14,227 nucleotides of DNA, taken from assembly GCA_001304425.1 (NCBI GenBank), contig LJTS01000022.1, positions 1-14,227 of the forward strand, read 5' to 3'. Every line of letters starts with the position of its first letter. Position 1 is the stretch's first letter. The notes under the pieces are model-generated. The model made no database searches, was not told where the DNA came from, and saw only the letters and a list, made by a program, of their open reading frames with translations. Position numbers and translations under genes: made by a program. Source of the DNA: Betaproteobacteria bacterium SG8_40 (lineage in GTDB: Bacteria > Pseudomonadota > Gammaproteobacteria > Burkholderiales > Eutrophovitaceae). Shown in pieces: positions 1 to 6,597 of the stretch.

Positions 1-615
1 ATTGGCAATGACTTCACGTTGATGGCCGATGCAAACCAGGCGCAACAACCCGGCACCCTGCAGCCCGCCGAAGGTCCGGTTTGGCGCTACGAACGCGCAC
101 TGCAAACCGCCCGTGAACTGCAACGCCTTGGCGTGTACTGGCTCGAGGAACCGCTCGGCCGCTACGATCTGGACGGTCTCGCCAGGCTCGCCAACGCGGT
201 TGACATTCTCATTGCCGGCGGCGAGAACAACACCGGCTTGCACGAGTACCGCTGGCTGATCGACCGCGGCTGTTACGACGTGTTACAGCCCGAAGCGATG
301 GTCGGCGAAACGATGTCGCAGCTTCGCAAGGCCTGCGCCTATGCCGAAATGCACCACAAGCTGTGCGCCCCGCATCACGGCGGCGGCGGTCTCGGATTCA
401 TCGCGCATCTTCACCTGTGCGCGGCGATCCCGAACTGTCCCTACGTCGAGGTCTTTCACGACCCGGCCGGCTTCAGCAGCAAGCTTTTCCAGTGGTATCT
501 GGCCGAACCGCTCGAACTCGACCCATCCGACGGCTGCATGGCGTTGCCGCAAAAACCCGGTCTGGGTGTCGAACTCGACGAGGACAAGATAAAGCGCTTT
601 GTCGCCGCGAATTGA
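1..615 (+). CDS. Mandelate racemase/muconate lactonizing (enolase superfamily) enzyme, 5'-truncated by the window edge
   Basis: The open frame runs in from the left edge (204 codons visible) and stops at TGA 613-615. Enolase-superfamily members are usually 370-400 residues, so this is roughly the C-terminal half: the later strands of the TIM barrel plus the C-terminal segment that packs on the capping domain. Visible family marks, numbered from base 1, are MADANQ with the first metal-ligand Asp at residue 10, the WLEEP strand at 47-51 with the second acidic ligand, GGENN at 73-77 with the third, and a PHH motif at 124-126 followed by a glycine run. The catalytic lysine region lies outside the window. 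The family abstracts a proton alpha to a carboxylate with Mg2+, giving racemases, cycloisomerases or sugar-acid dehydratases. Substrate cannot be assigned. The position after QP (residue 98) is Glu, where racemase-type members usually carry the Asp of the His-Asp dyad. The TTG at 19-21 is not a plausible start because the homologous frame continues upstream. Confidence 0.88.
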   Translation: MGNDFTLMADANQAQQPGTLQPAEGPVWRYERALQTARELQRLGVYWLEEPLGRYDLDGLARLANAVDILIAGGENNTGLHEYRWLIDRGCYDVLQPEAMVGETMSQLRKACAYAEMHHKLCAPHHGGGGLGFIAHLHLCAAIPNCPYVEVFHDPAGFSSKLFQWYLAEPLELDPSDGCMALPQKPGLGVELDEDKIKRFVAAN

Positions 616-645
616 GCAGGCAACGCACGCGGAAGGCCCGCAGGA

Positions 646-681
646 CGATCCGTGCTGGCGCGCTCAACCCCACACGGATCG
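646..681. repeat. 9-bp inverted repeat at a convergent gene junction
   Basis: CGATCCGTG (646-654) is exactly complementary to CACGGATCG (673-681) across an 18-base spacer. It lies between the convergent enolase-superfamily gene and the small membrane-protein gene. No T-run follows on either strand, so it is not a classical intrinsic terminator. It may be a bidirectional transcript-end hairpin, or chance in GC-rich DNA. Confidence 0.35.
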
Positions 682-729
682 AACGGACATCAAGGCGCCG
701 CCACGCGCACGTGTCGGCAAACAGACGGT

Positions 730-1008
730 TTAATCGCGTTCGCTCTCACCGTCGATGACGCGCCCGCCCGGCGGATTTTCGCGCAGGTTCCGGCGCAAGT
801 CGCGGGTTTTCCACCACACATAGATGACCGCGATCACGATGATCACCGCGACAACCGCCAATGCCAACACAGAGAACATGAACGCCACGACCAGCGCCAC
901 GGCTCCGATCATGGCGGCAAAGATTTTCGCCAGCAGGCCCGGCGGTTCGATCTCGCCCGGCACGTCCCGGACGGTAATTCTGACTCGTCGCTGATATTCT
1001 TCTTGCAT
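730..1008 (-). CDS. Small membrane protein of unknown function
   Basis: A 92-residue protein that I do not recognise. The first 24 residues are charged and polar. A long, almost uninterrupted hydrophobic stretch from about residue 25 to 65 is long enough for two closely spaced transmembrane helices. The tail (about 66-92) is rich in Arg, Asp and Glu, beginning with a WWKTRDLRR-type interfacial and basic segment and ending acidic. The hydrophobic hairpin with polar ends suggests an inner-membrane protein. The ATG (1006-1008) is preceded on the minus strand by AGGGTG about five bases upstream, a credible ribosome-binding site, which supports a real gene over the antisense frame. It is convergent with the enolase gene and divergent from the reductase at 1301, so it is probably monocistronic. 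No catalytic or ligand motif is visible. Confidence 0.7.
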   Translation of the reverse strand: MQEEYQRRVRITVRDVPGEIEPPGLLAKIFAAMIGAVALVVAFMFSVLALAVVAVIIVIAVIYVWWKTRDLRRNLRENPPGGRVIDGESERD

Positions 1009-1090
1009 GGATCACCCTGTGGTTTTTGGTCATATTGCGCCGCGCCGGGACGATTTCAAGTCCGCGACGTGTTCAGGCGCATGGCGGCCG

Positions 1091-1119
1091 CGTAAACGGT
1101 CCGAATTCCGCGTTGTCAA
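1091..1119 (-). promoter_or_regulatory. Possible sigma-70 promoter for the small membrane protein gene
   Basis: On the minus strand a perfect TTGACA (1119-1114) is followed after 17 bases by TTTACG (1096-1091), which matches only three of six -10 positions. The -35 lies inside a CGTTG-T-CAACG inverted repeat (1111-1121). It would start transcription roughly 75 bases before the ATG at 1008. It is suggestive only because the -10 is poor. Confidence 0.2.
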
Positions 1120-1300
1120 CGGTTGCCCGTACCCCTGTGCACGCCAAAACGTGCCGATCCCGGGTATGCTTTGCCTGTTCGAGTGCAACTAAGGCCAACG
1201 GTTCCTTGCCGGCGCCTGATCCGCTCTCGTTACCCGATCCGGCCCGCCAGACTCAGGCGGCCGTGCCGGTTCGAAGTTCACGTTCCAACGGGAAGACCAA

Positions 1301-2284
1301 ATGAAATCAGCACAACTCACCGCGATCGGCCCGGCCGAGAAAACCGTTAAATGCATCGATGTCTCTGATCCCGGCAAGCCCGGCAAGGGCGAGGTACTGG
1401 TTGACATCGTCGCATGCTCTATCAATCCGGCCGATATCCTCATGATCGAAGGCAATTATGCGTCTGTGCCCGAAACGCCCTGCGCGCTCGGCATCGAGGG
1501 CGCCGGAACAGTCGTGGCCGTCGGCCCGGAAGTCAGCGGCCTGAAAGCCGGTGACAAAGTCATGAGCCTGGCCCGCACCAACTGGGTCCAACAGATTCGC
1601 GACAAGGCGGAAGCATTCGTCCGCTTGCCGGCGGAAGTTGAGCTTTCGCAGGCAGCCATGCTGAAGGTCAATGTGGCCACTGCACATCTCATGCTGACCC
1701 GCTATGTACCGCTGTCAAAAGGCGACTGGGTGATACAGGATGCCGCCAATTCGGGCGTCGGAGTCGATCTGATCCGGCTTGCGCACGCCGATGGCCTTCG
1801 CACCGTAAACATCGTTCGCCGCAGCGAGCTGATCGAACCCCTGAAGCAACTCGGCGCCGACGTTGTGGTGGTCGACGGCCCCGACCTGGCGCAACGCGTC
1901 GCAAAGGAAAACGGCGGAGCACAGATCAAGCTCGGCATCGATGCCGTTGGTGGTTCCGCCATCGGCCGGCTCACCGACTGCGTCGGCGACGGCGGGACGG
2001 TTGTCAATTACGGCCTGCTGTCCGGGAAACCATGCGAGATCAACGCATTCAATTTTGTTTTTCGCGATATCACGGTGACCGGTTTCTGGTTGGCCAAACT
2101 GATGCGCGGCATGCAATTCGGCGAGATCCAGGCGATGTACGCACAGCTTGCGCAACGCCTCGTCGACGGCACCATCCACGTTGACATCGAGGCAAGTTAC
2201 CCGCTGGACAAGATTGCCGACGCCATGGCGCACGCGAAACGCGAATCGCGCGGCGGAAAGATTCAATTACGGCCCAACGGCTAG
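1301..2284 (+). CDS. Zinc-independent medium-chain dehydrogenase/reductase, 2-enoyl-CoA reductase-like
   Basis: A 327-residue medium-chain dehydrogenase/reductase of the quinone oxidoreductase/MECR branch. An N-terminal GroES-like domain (about 1-125) is followed by a Rossmann cofactor domain (about 126-275) and a return to the catalytic domain. The segment NPADILMIEGNY (42-53) matches the active-site region of mitochondrial trans-2-enoyl-CoA reductases, with Tyr53 at the catalytic tyrosine position. The zinc-binding GHE of alcohol dehydrogenases is replaced by GIEG, so no catalytic zinc is expected. The cofactor loop reads AANSGVG, typical of MECR, and is followed by VRR, which would suit the NADPH 2'-phosphate. 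The likely reaction is NADPH-dependent reduction of an enoyl thioester or quinone-like substrate. The ATG is preceded by CGGGAAG (1289-1295) at a five-base spacing. The gene stands alone, divergent from the membrane protein on the left and convergent with the deacylase gene on the right. The exact substrate is unassigned. Confidence 0.85.
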   Translation: MKSAQLTAIGPAEKTVKCIDVSDPGKPGKGEVLVDIVACSINPADILMIEGNYASVPETPCALGIEGAGTVVAVGPEVSGLKAGDKVMSLARTNWVQQIRDKAEAFVRLPAEVELSQAAMLKVNVATAHLMLTRYVPLSKGDWVIQDAANSGVGVDLIRLAHADGLRTVNIVRRSELIEPLKQLGADVVVVDGPDLAQRVAKENGGAQIKLGIDAVGGSAIGRLTDCVGDGGTVVNYGLLSGKPCEINAFNFVFRDITVTGFWLAKLMRGMQFGEIQAMYAQLAQRLVDGTIHVDIEASYPLDKIADAMAHAKRESRGGKIQLRPNG

Positions 2285-2339
2285 CGGCGGCGCGTGCGGC
2301 GTACGCGATCCGCAAGGGGGAACAACAACTCGTTGGTTC

Positions 2340-3389
2340 TCAGGAAATCAGGGGCTCGCCGGCCAGTTCGGCCGTAAGGCCTTCGGCATAAGCCTCTTCA
2401 GGCGAAAACGCGTCCAGTGTCTCGGCCACGACCTGCGTGCCTTCGACCCGGGCGATGTGAAACAGCGCGTCACCCTCATAGATCAGCGGCAGGTTCGTAC
2501 GGCCGATCACGATGCCGTTCCAGGGCGACTTGACCTCAACCTCATCATCCCCGAAGGCATTGGCGATGCGGGCCAGGCTTCCACCGGCGCGAACCTGTGC
2601 GCCGAGTCCGGCGCTGGCCCGGAGGATTCCACTGGCCGGCGCACGCAGCCACGTCGTTGACCGGGCAATGATCGGCTCGAAAGGTTTGGCCGTGCCCCGG
2701 GCGAGATGGAGCATGCCAAGGCCTCGCATTACCCGCATGATGCCCTTGACGCCCGCACGAATTGACATTTCGTCGAACCGCAATGCCTCGCCCGCTTCGT
2801 ATACGATCAGGGGCACGCCATGACTCCTGGCCGCCTGGCGCAGGCTGCCGGCCCGCAAACTCGCATTGATCACCACCGGCACTCCGAAGTTCAGCGCCAT
2901 GCGCGAAGCATCCGCGTCGTCCAGATCAGCGCGCACCTGCGGATAATTGCCGCGGTGAATGGCGCCGGTGTGCAAATCGATTCCATGGCTGCATTTCGCA
3001 ACGACCTCGCTGAGGAACAGATGCGCAATCCGGGATGCCAGTGATCCCTGCGGCGAACCCGGAAACGAGCGGTTCAGATCGCGCCGGTCGGGCAAGTACC
3101 TTGACTGCGAGATGAAACCAAACATGTTCACTATCGGCACGGCAACCAGCGTGCCGCGCAGACGCCGCAGTGCACTCAGTTTGAGTACCCGCCGAATGAT
3201 CTCCACGCCGGAAATCTCGTCGCCGTGAATCGCCGCGCAGATCAGCAGCGTCGGGCCCGGATGTTTGCCGCAAACCACCTGCACCGGCATCGATACCGGT
3301 GTACTGGTGGACAAATCGGTGACCGGCAACTCGATAATGCGCCGCTCACCCGGTTGCAGTTGCACGCCGCCGATCGAGAACGGCCTCAT
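2340..3389 (-). CDS. Succinylglutamate desuccinylase/aspartoacylase-family zinc deacylase in the rim operon
   Basis: A 349-residue member of the AstE/AspA group of M14-type metallohydrolases, which cleave amide bonds of N-acyl amino acids or terminal peptide residues. HGDE at 55-58 supplies a zinc His and Glu, DLNRSFPG (104-111) the substrate-binding Asn-Arg region, DLHTG (138-142) the second zinc His (140), and YEAGE the catalytic Glu (198). A C-terminal beta-rich region (about 230-330) with an SPWNGIV-type strand resembles the biotinyl/lipoyl-like barrel of this family. I chose ATG 3389: GGGTGAG (3402-3396) sits six bases upstream and contains the rimK stop, leaving a seven-base gap. An in-frame ATG at 3476 would add 29 basic residues overlapping rimK and has no family counterpart. 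As last gene of rimB-rimK-deacylase it may trim or remove glutamates added by RimK, but substrate is inferred from context only. It converges on the reductase gene, 55 bases apart. Confidence 0.87.
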   Translation of the reverse strand: MRPFSIGGVQLQPGERRIIELPVTDLSTSTPVSMPVQVVCGKHPGPTLLICAAIHGDEISGVEIIRRVLKLSALRRLRGTLVAVPIVNMFGFISQSRYLPDRRDLNRSFPGSPQGSLASRIAHLFLSEVVAKCSHGIDLHTGAIHRGNYPQVRADLDDADASRMALNFGVPVVINASLRAGSLRQAARSHGVPLIVYEAGEALRFDEMSIRAGVKGIMRVMRGLGMLHLARGTAKPFEPIIARSTTWLRAPASGILRASAGLGAQVRAGGSLARIANAFGDDEVEVKSPWNGIVIGRTNLPLIYEGDALFHIARVEGTQVVAETLDAFSPEEAYAEGLTAELAGEPLIS

Positions 3390-3396
3390 TGGCGAC

Positions 3397-4302
3397 TCAC
3401 CCACGTCCTCGCGTCCTCGTCCTGTATGGCTTCGCGTTCTTTTCCAGGAATTCGATGATTTTTTCCGCAACATCAATTCCTGTCGCTTTCTCCACGCCCT
3501 CCAGCCCGGGTGACGAGTTGACCTCCATCACCACCGGCCCGTGATTTGAACGCAGCATATCCACGCCGCATACATTCAGGCCCATGATGCTCGCGGCACG
3601 CACCGCGGTGGACCGCTCTTCCGGCGTAATCTTGATCGAATTCGCCTTGCCGCCACGATGCAGGTTGGAGCGAAAGTCCCCCTCGGCGCCCGATCTCATC
3701 ATCGACGCGACGACCCTGTCGCCCACCACCAGGCACCTGATGTCGCTGCCACCCGCTTCCTTGACGAATTCCTGAACCAGTATGTTCGCCTTCAGGCCGC
3801 CAAAAGCCTGGATCATGCTCTTCGCGGCGGCCGGTGTCTCGCCAAGCACGACGCCGATTCCCTGCGTGCCTTCCAGCAACTTGATGATGACCGGCGCCCC
3901 GCCCAGCATGTCGAGGATGTCCTCGGCCTGGCTGGTGGCATGAGCGAACACGGTCACCGGCAGGCCGATGCCGCCGCGCGCCAGCAGTTGCAGGCTGCGC
4001 AGTTTGTCGCGCGAGCGGCTGATCGACACCGACTCATTCAACGGGTAGACGCCCATTACCTCGAATTGACGCAACACGGCAGTACCGAAAAATGTGATCG
4101 AGGCACCAATTCGCGGAATGACGGCATCGAATCCTTCCAGGATTTTTCCCTTGTAATGCATTTCAGGGCGGTGGGAGGCAACGTTGATGTAAACCCCCAG
4201 CGTATTGATCACCTGGATCTCATGGCCACGAGCTTCGGCTGTTTCTACCAGCCGCCGATGCGAGTACAGCGTCGGATTCCGGGCCAGCATTGCAATTCTC
4301 AT
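3397..4302 (-). CDS. rimK: RimK, ATP-grasp ligase adding glutamate to ribosomal protein S6
   Basis: 301 residues, essentially the length of E. coli RimK and collinear with it as I remember that sequence. RimK adds L-glutamate residues to the C-terminus of ribosomal protein S6 using ATP and can make free poly-alpha-glutamate. The N-terminal pre-ATP-grasp domain contains PRIG (63-66) and YPLNES (86-91). The ATP-grasp core shows Lys100 and Lys141 for nucleotide binding, the loop [10 protein letters not shown] (144-153), FRSNLHRGG (210-218), and the metal-binding set Asp248, Glu260 and Asn262 in MEVNSSPG. The tail is unusually basic (RTRTRGRG). ATG 4302 overlaps the rimB stop as ATGA, indicating translational coupling, and AGGA lies about seven bases upstream. 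The deacylase follows after seven bases. In Pseudomonas rimK is part of a rimA-rimB-rimK operon that tunes ribosome composition. No rimA-like gene is visible here. Confidence 0.95.
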   Translation of the reverse strand: MRIAMLARNPTLYSHRRLVETAEARGHEIQVINTLGVYINVASHRPEMHYKGKILEGFDAVIPRIGASITFFGTAVLRQFEVMGVYPLNESVSISRSRDKLRSLQLLARGGIGLPVTVFAHATSQAEDILDMLGGAPVIIKLLEGTQGIGVVLGETPAAAKSMIQAFGGLKANILVQEFVKEAGGSDIRCLVVGDRVVASMMRSGAEGDFRSNLHRGGKANSIKITPEERSTAVRAASIMGLNVCGVDMLRSNHGPVVMEVNSSPGLEGVEKATGIDVAEKIIEFLEKNAKPYRTRTRGRG

Positions 4303-4766
4303 CGGTCGTCCTTTTGCGATGCAGGTCGCTTCACGCGTTTAAATCGGCCCAGTTTATAAGAACTTCCGGGGTCCACGAGCAGCCGGCGGCGCAATGCCTG
4401 CCTGCCGAGCAACATCCGGAATCCCATCTCATCGCGATTGGTCAACGTAACCTCGATCGGCCACTCGAGTTGACCAATCCGCAACAAGGTCTCGATGACG
4501 TAGCGACGCTCCCGTTGCCCGCTCGAACTGGTGATCAAGCGCTCGTCCACCAACGGCGCTTCGCACAAGATCTCGGGGGTGGACTGACGTTGCATCGGAT
4601 GCAGGTAGAAGCGCAGGAAGCTGCGCCCGTCTTTCGAAAAATCATGGATTTTGAATGCGTGAAGGGCGGACGTGCGCGCCCCGGTATCAACCTTGGCGTT
4701 GATACGGTCAATTCCAAGTTCCGGCAGCGCAACCCATTCACGCCAACCGACGGTGATCTTGTCCAC
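4299..4766 (-). CDS. rimB: RimB-like retropepsin-fold protease (DUF785/ATP-dependent zinc protease family)
   Basis: About 155 residues from the chosen GTG start. The family, often annotated as ATP-dependent zinc protease but built on a retropepsin-like fold, is a habitual rimK neighbour. In Pseudomonas it is described as removing glutamates from modified S6. The core motif [13 protein letters not shown] (25-37) contains the aspartic-protease DTGA with catalytic Asp27. [12 protein letters not shown] just before it is the typical opening, and [18 protein letters not shown] is the conserved C-terminal glycine-containing hairpin. A basic tail follows. GTG 4766 is preferred because GCGAGAG lies six bases upstream and the family signature starts immediately. 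A TTG at 4799 in the same frame would add eleven residues and lacks a good ribosome-binding site. The end overlaps rimK by four bases (ATGA). It is the promoter-proximal gene of rimB-rimK-deacylase. Confidence 0.86.
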   Translation of the reverse strand: MDKITVGWREWVALPELGIDRINAKVDTGARTSALHAFKIHDFSKDGRSFLRFYLHPMQRQSTPEILCEAPLVDERLITSSSGQRERRYVIETLLRIGQLEWPIEVTLTNRDEMGFRMLLGRQALRRRLLVDPGSSYKLGRFKRVKRPASQKDDR

Positions 4767-4926
4767 GATCAACTCTCGCGATCCGCCCCAAAAACGCAAG
4801 ACGAAGACATTCTTGACGGCATTGGCAGCAGCCTACCCGAAACCATCGGCGAATGCCCGGCCATCGATGAACCAGCTTGCGCCAACTTGCCTTGCCGCCA
4901 CGGAGCCCGGCACGCGTCGATTGAAT

Positions 4927-5457
4927 CTACCAGACCCTGAGCTTGAACTGCAGCGCGACTGCACCGTAGACATGGTCTTCGATCGTCGGAATGACCGTCA
5001 GATTGAACCCCAGCCGGTCGCCCTGTACCGCCAGCACCGGAAGCACGACGGCGAACCAGCCGCCATCCTTGTTGCGCGGGTAGCCATCCAGTCCCGCGGC
5101 GACCACGCCGAGAGAAACATCCGCCCCGGCGACGTCCCAGTGCAAGGGACGCCACTCGTAGCCGAAATAGCGCGAGCGCTCATCCTCACTGTTAATGAAA
5201 GTCCCCGCCATCAATGCGTGGTTGGCCTTCAGCTCCATTTCCGCACCGAAACCCCAGTTATCTTCGCGCAAATCGATATCGCGGTCGAAATGGTAGGTGA
5301 GAAAACCGGGGTTCAACCAGACCTTGGGATACGCGTCCTGTGCATTGGCGCCCGACGCCCCGATAGTCAAACCACACGTGGCAATAACTGCCATTGCCGC
5401 GCGCAACGGAATGCGAACGAATTCGATGATTCTTGCCTTTTTCGTCTCTTCAGGCAC
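4927..5457 (-). CDS. PagP-like outer-membrane beta-barrel protein
   Basis: 176 residues with an N-terminal signal peptide: Lys/Arg-rich start, hydrophobic core about 20-36, and likely signal peptidase cleavage after Ala-Asn-Ala39. The mature part is about 137 residues of alternating hydrophobic strands and ends in Trp, as expected for a BAM-assembled barrel. NWGFGAE, the strand-turn spacing, VLPVL and the LTVIP segment recall E. coli PagP, the lipid A palmitoyltransferase, remembered rather than aligned by program. His56 would correspond to the PagP active-site His, and Asn89-Ser90 sits where PagP has Asp-Ser. It may therefore be a lipid A acyltransferase relative or a non-enzymatic barrel. 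The start is uncertain: GTG 5457 has no clear ribosome-binding site, and ATG 5394 (Met22) would remove the charged part of the signal peptide. It ends 160 bases before rimB on the same strand. Co-transcription is possible but unproven. Confidence 0.68.
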   Translation of the reverse strand: MPEETKKARIIEFVRIPLRAAMAVIATCGLTIGASGANAQDAYPKVWLNPGFLTYHFDRDIDLREDNWGFGAEMELKANHALMAGTFINSEDERSRYFGYEWRPLHWDVAGADVSLGVVAAGLDGYPRNKDGGWFAVVLPVLAVQGDRLGFNLTVIPTIEDHVYGAVALQFKLRVW

Positions 5458-5774
5458 CGGTTGTCTGAGTCAAAGGATCATGATCGGTGGACGAAAGCAG
5501 GCTCTACGCCATCTTGGCGACTTTTGGGCAACCCCCGGCAGCGAGCCGGGTCCGGCGACCCGCGTGACACCCCGGTGACGACAACCGCCGCCACGCAATG
5601 CTGAAGCAAATCGCCTTCTCCCCGCCAGAGAAACCCTTGCATAGTCATGGACAACCAGGGAATCAAATAATGAAATTACTGAGGACGCCACCGGCTCGCG
5701 GCACTAGAGTCTCTTCGCCCGCCACGTAGTTCAGCGACGGCGACAGTCATCATCCATACAATACAGGAGACAAC
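5458..5774. other. Divergent intergenic region between the PagP-like gene and tpx
   Basis: This 317-base gap carries no convincing gene on either strand. It contains a perfect palindrome GATCATGATC (5476-5485) just upstream of the PagP-like start. There are also two short hairpins, CGCCA-tct-TGGCG (5507-5519) and CCCGGC-agcga-GCCGGG (5534-5550), then an unremarkable stretch up to the candidate tpx promoter. It must hold the promoters of both flanking genes. I could not match it to a known riboswitch or small RNA. Confidence 0.6.
5648..5676 (+). promoter_or_regulatory. Candidate sigma-70 promoter for tpx
   Basis: TGGACA (5648-5653, five of six to the -35 consensus) is separated by 17 bases from TGAAAT (5671-5676, four of six to the -10). 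It would give a leader of about 90 bases before the tpx ATG. A closer TACAAT (5757-5762) is too near the ribosome-binding site to serve this start. Confidence 0.3.
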
Positions 5775-6395
5775 ATGAAGCATGCGATTGCAACAATCAG
5801 CGTGGTCGCATTTCTTGCGGGATGCGCGAGCAGCGGAACGAATCAGGTACAAGCGGATTTGCCGGTCGACAAGGGCACGGTCAGTGCCGGCAGTGCCGTG
5901 ACATTGAAAGGCAATGAAATGCCGTTGGCCGGATGGGGAATGGTGGAAGTCGGTCAACCATTGCCCGAAGCGATCCTCTCCAGCACCAGCCTTCAACCGG
6001 TCAACATTGCCGATAACAGCGGCAAGGTCCGCATCATCAGTGTCGTGCCATCGCTGGACACACCGACCTGCGACCGCCAAACCCATGAACTGTCCGAAGA
6101 AAATGGCGGCCTTGACAAGAGCGTGGAACTGATCACGGTCAGCATGGATCTGCCTTTCGCGCAGTCGCGCTTCGCCAAGGAAGCGAAAATCAACAATGTA
6201 ACCTTCCTGTCGGATTACAAGGGGCGCGAGTTCGGCAACAACAACGGGCTCATCGTCGAACCGCTCGGCCTGCTGGCGCGCGCGGTCATCGTCACGGACA
6301 AGGACGATATCGTGCGTTATCTGCAGGTCGTACCGGAACTCACCGCGCTTCCCGACATGCAGGCCGCGATGCAAGCCGCGCGCGAGTTGCTGTAA
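5775..6395 (+). CDS. tpx: Lipoprotein thiol peroxidase (Tpx-type peroxiredoxin) lacking the usual resolving cysteine
   Basis: 206 residues. A lipoprotein signal peptide occupies the first 16 residues, with lipobox LAGC and acylated Cys17. Residue +2 is Ala, so outer-membrane sorting is expected. A linker of about 40 residues precedes an atypical 2-Cys peroxiredoxin (Tpx) domain. PSLDTPTC (92-99) carries the peroxidatic Cys99 and active-site Thr96. DLPFAQSRF (125-133) is the Tpx signature with Arg132. In E. coli Tpx the resolving Cys follows this signature directly (SRFC), whereas here it is Ala134. Cys17 and Cys99 are the only cysteines, and Cys17 should be lipid-linked, so the enzyme is effectively one-Cys and needs an outside reductant. 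It should reduce peroxides in the periplasm. ATG 5775 follows AGGAGA (5765-5770). The gene is closed by a strong terminator, so it is monocistronic. Confidence 0.92.
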   Translation: MKHAIATISVVAFLAGCASSGTNQVQADLPVDKGTVSAGSAVTLKGNEMPLAGWGMVEVGQPLPEAILSSTSLQPVNIADNSGKVRIISVVPSLDTPTCDRQTHELSEENGGLDKSVELITVSMDLPFAQSRFAKEAKINNVTFLSDYKGREFGNNNGLIVEPLGLLARAVIVTDKDDIVRYLQVVPELTALPDMQAAMQAARELL

Positions 6396-6417
6396 CAACT
6401 GCTGCATGATTGAGCGG

Positions 6418-6449
6418 GGGCGGAGCAGATGAACTGCTCCGCCCTTTTT
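6418..6449 (+). terminator. Rho-independent terminator of tpx
   Basis: GGGCGGAGCAG (6418-6428) and CTGCTCCGCCC (6434-6444) form a perfect 11-bp stem with loop ATGAA, followed by five T residues (6445-6449). It lies 23 bases after the tpx stop. There is no T-run on the other strand, so it acts in the tpx direction. Confidence 0.93.
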
Positions 6450-6458
6450 CCTTGATGA

Positions 6459-6500
6459 GCCGGGCTTGTTTGACAAACCCGGCTTCTCTGACAAACCGGG
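6459..6500. repeat. Second hairpin plus 9-bp direct repeat downstream of the tpx terminator
   Basis: GCCGGG-c-TTGT-ttg-ACAA-a-CCCGGC (6459-6483) is a near-perfect hairpin with one internal mismatch. Its right arm contains TGACAAACC (6471-6479), repeated at 6489-6497 and again followed by a CGG-type block. The unit thus occurs once inverted and twice direct within 42 bases, between the tpx terminator and the SDR gene. It may be a backup terminator or a protein-binding site. Confidence 0.4.
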
Positions 6501-6512
6501 CGGGTTAGTCCG

Positions 6513-6522
6513 CCGTTAACGG
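6513..6522. promoter_or_regulatory. 10-bp palindrome in the SDR promoter region
   Basis: CCGTTAACGG is a perfect palindrome about 76 bases before the SDR start. Overlapping it, TTAACG (6516-6521) and TATTCT (6538-6543) with a 16-base spacer form a weak sigma-70-like pair, four of six matches each. The position would suit an operator, but no regulator gene is adjacent. Confidence 0.22.
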
Positions 6523-6597
6523 GACGGCCGTTTCCGGTATTCTCCGCTACTGTCGTGACCGCGCCGCACAGTGCGGCATCGAGGAACAGGATAAGCG

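Noticed and set aside
652..1095. 147-codon plus-strand frame opposite the small membrane protein
   Set aside because: It is a His/Asp/Arg-rich repeat-like translation typical of antisense to hydrophobic codons. The minus-strand gene has a ribosome-binding site and a coherent membrane segment.
3390..3476. N-terminal extension of the deacylase from ATG 3476
   Set aside because: It overlaps the rimK coding region by 80 bases, encodes a basic non-family segment, and a better-placed start exists at 3389.
3658..4359. 233-codon plus-strand frame opposite rimK
   Set aside because: RimK is unmistakable on the other strand, and the frame has no family features.
5476..5550. Riboswitch or small RNA in the PagP-like/tpx intergenic region
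   Set aside because: The short hairpins and palindrome do not match any riboswitch consensus I know, and there is no matching terminator or promoter pair to define an RNA.
4672..5604. 310-codon plus-strand frame opposite rimB and the PagP-like gene
   Set aside because: It is antisense to two genes supported by motifs and a signal peptide. Its protein looks like low-complexity out-of-frame translation.
5757..5762. TACAAT as the tpx -10 element
   Set aside because: It is only three bases before the ribosome-binding site, so the transcript would start within it.
5676..6494. 272-codon minus-strand frame opposite tpx
   Set aside because: It covers a clearly real thiol peroxidase, runs through its terminator, and has His/Arg-rich composition without a motif.
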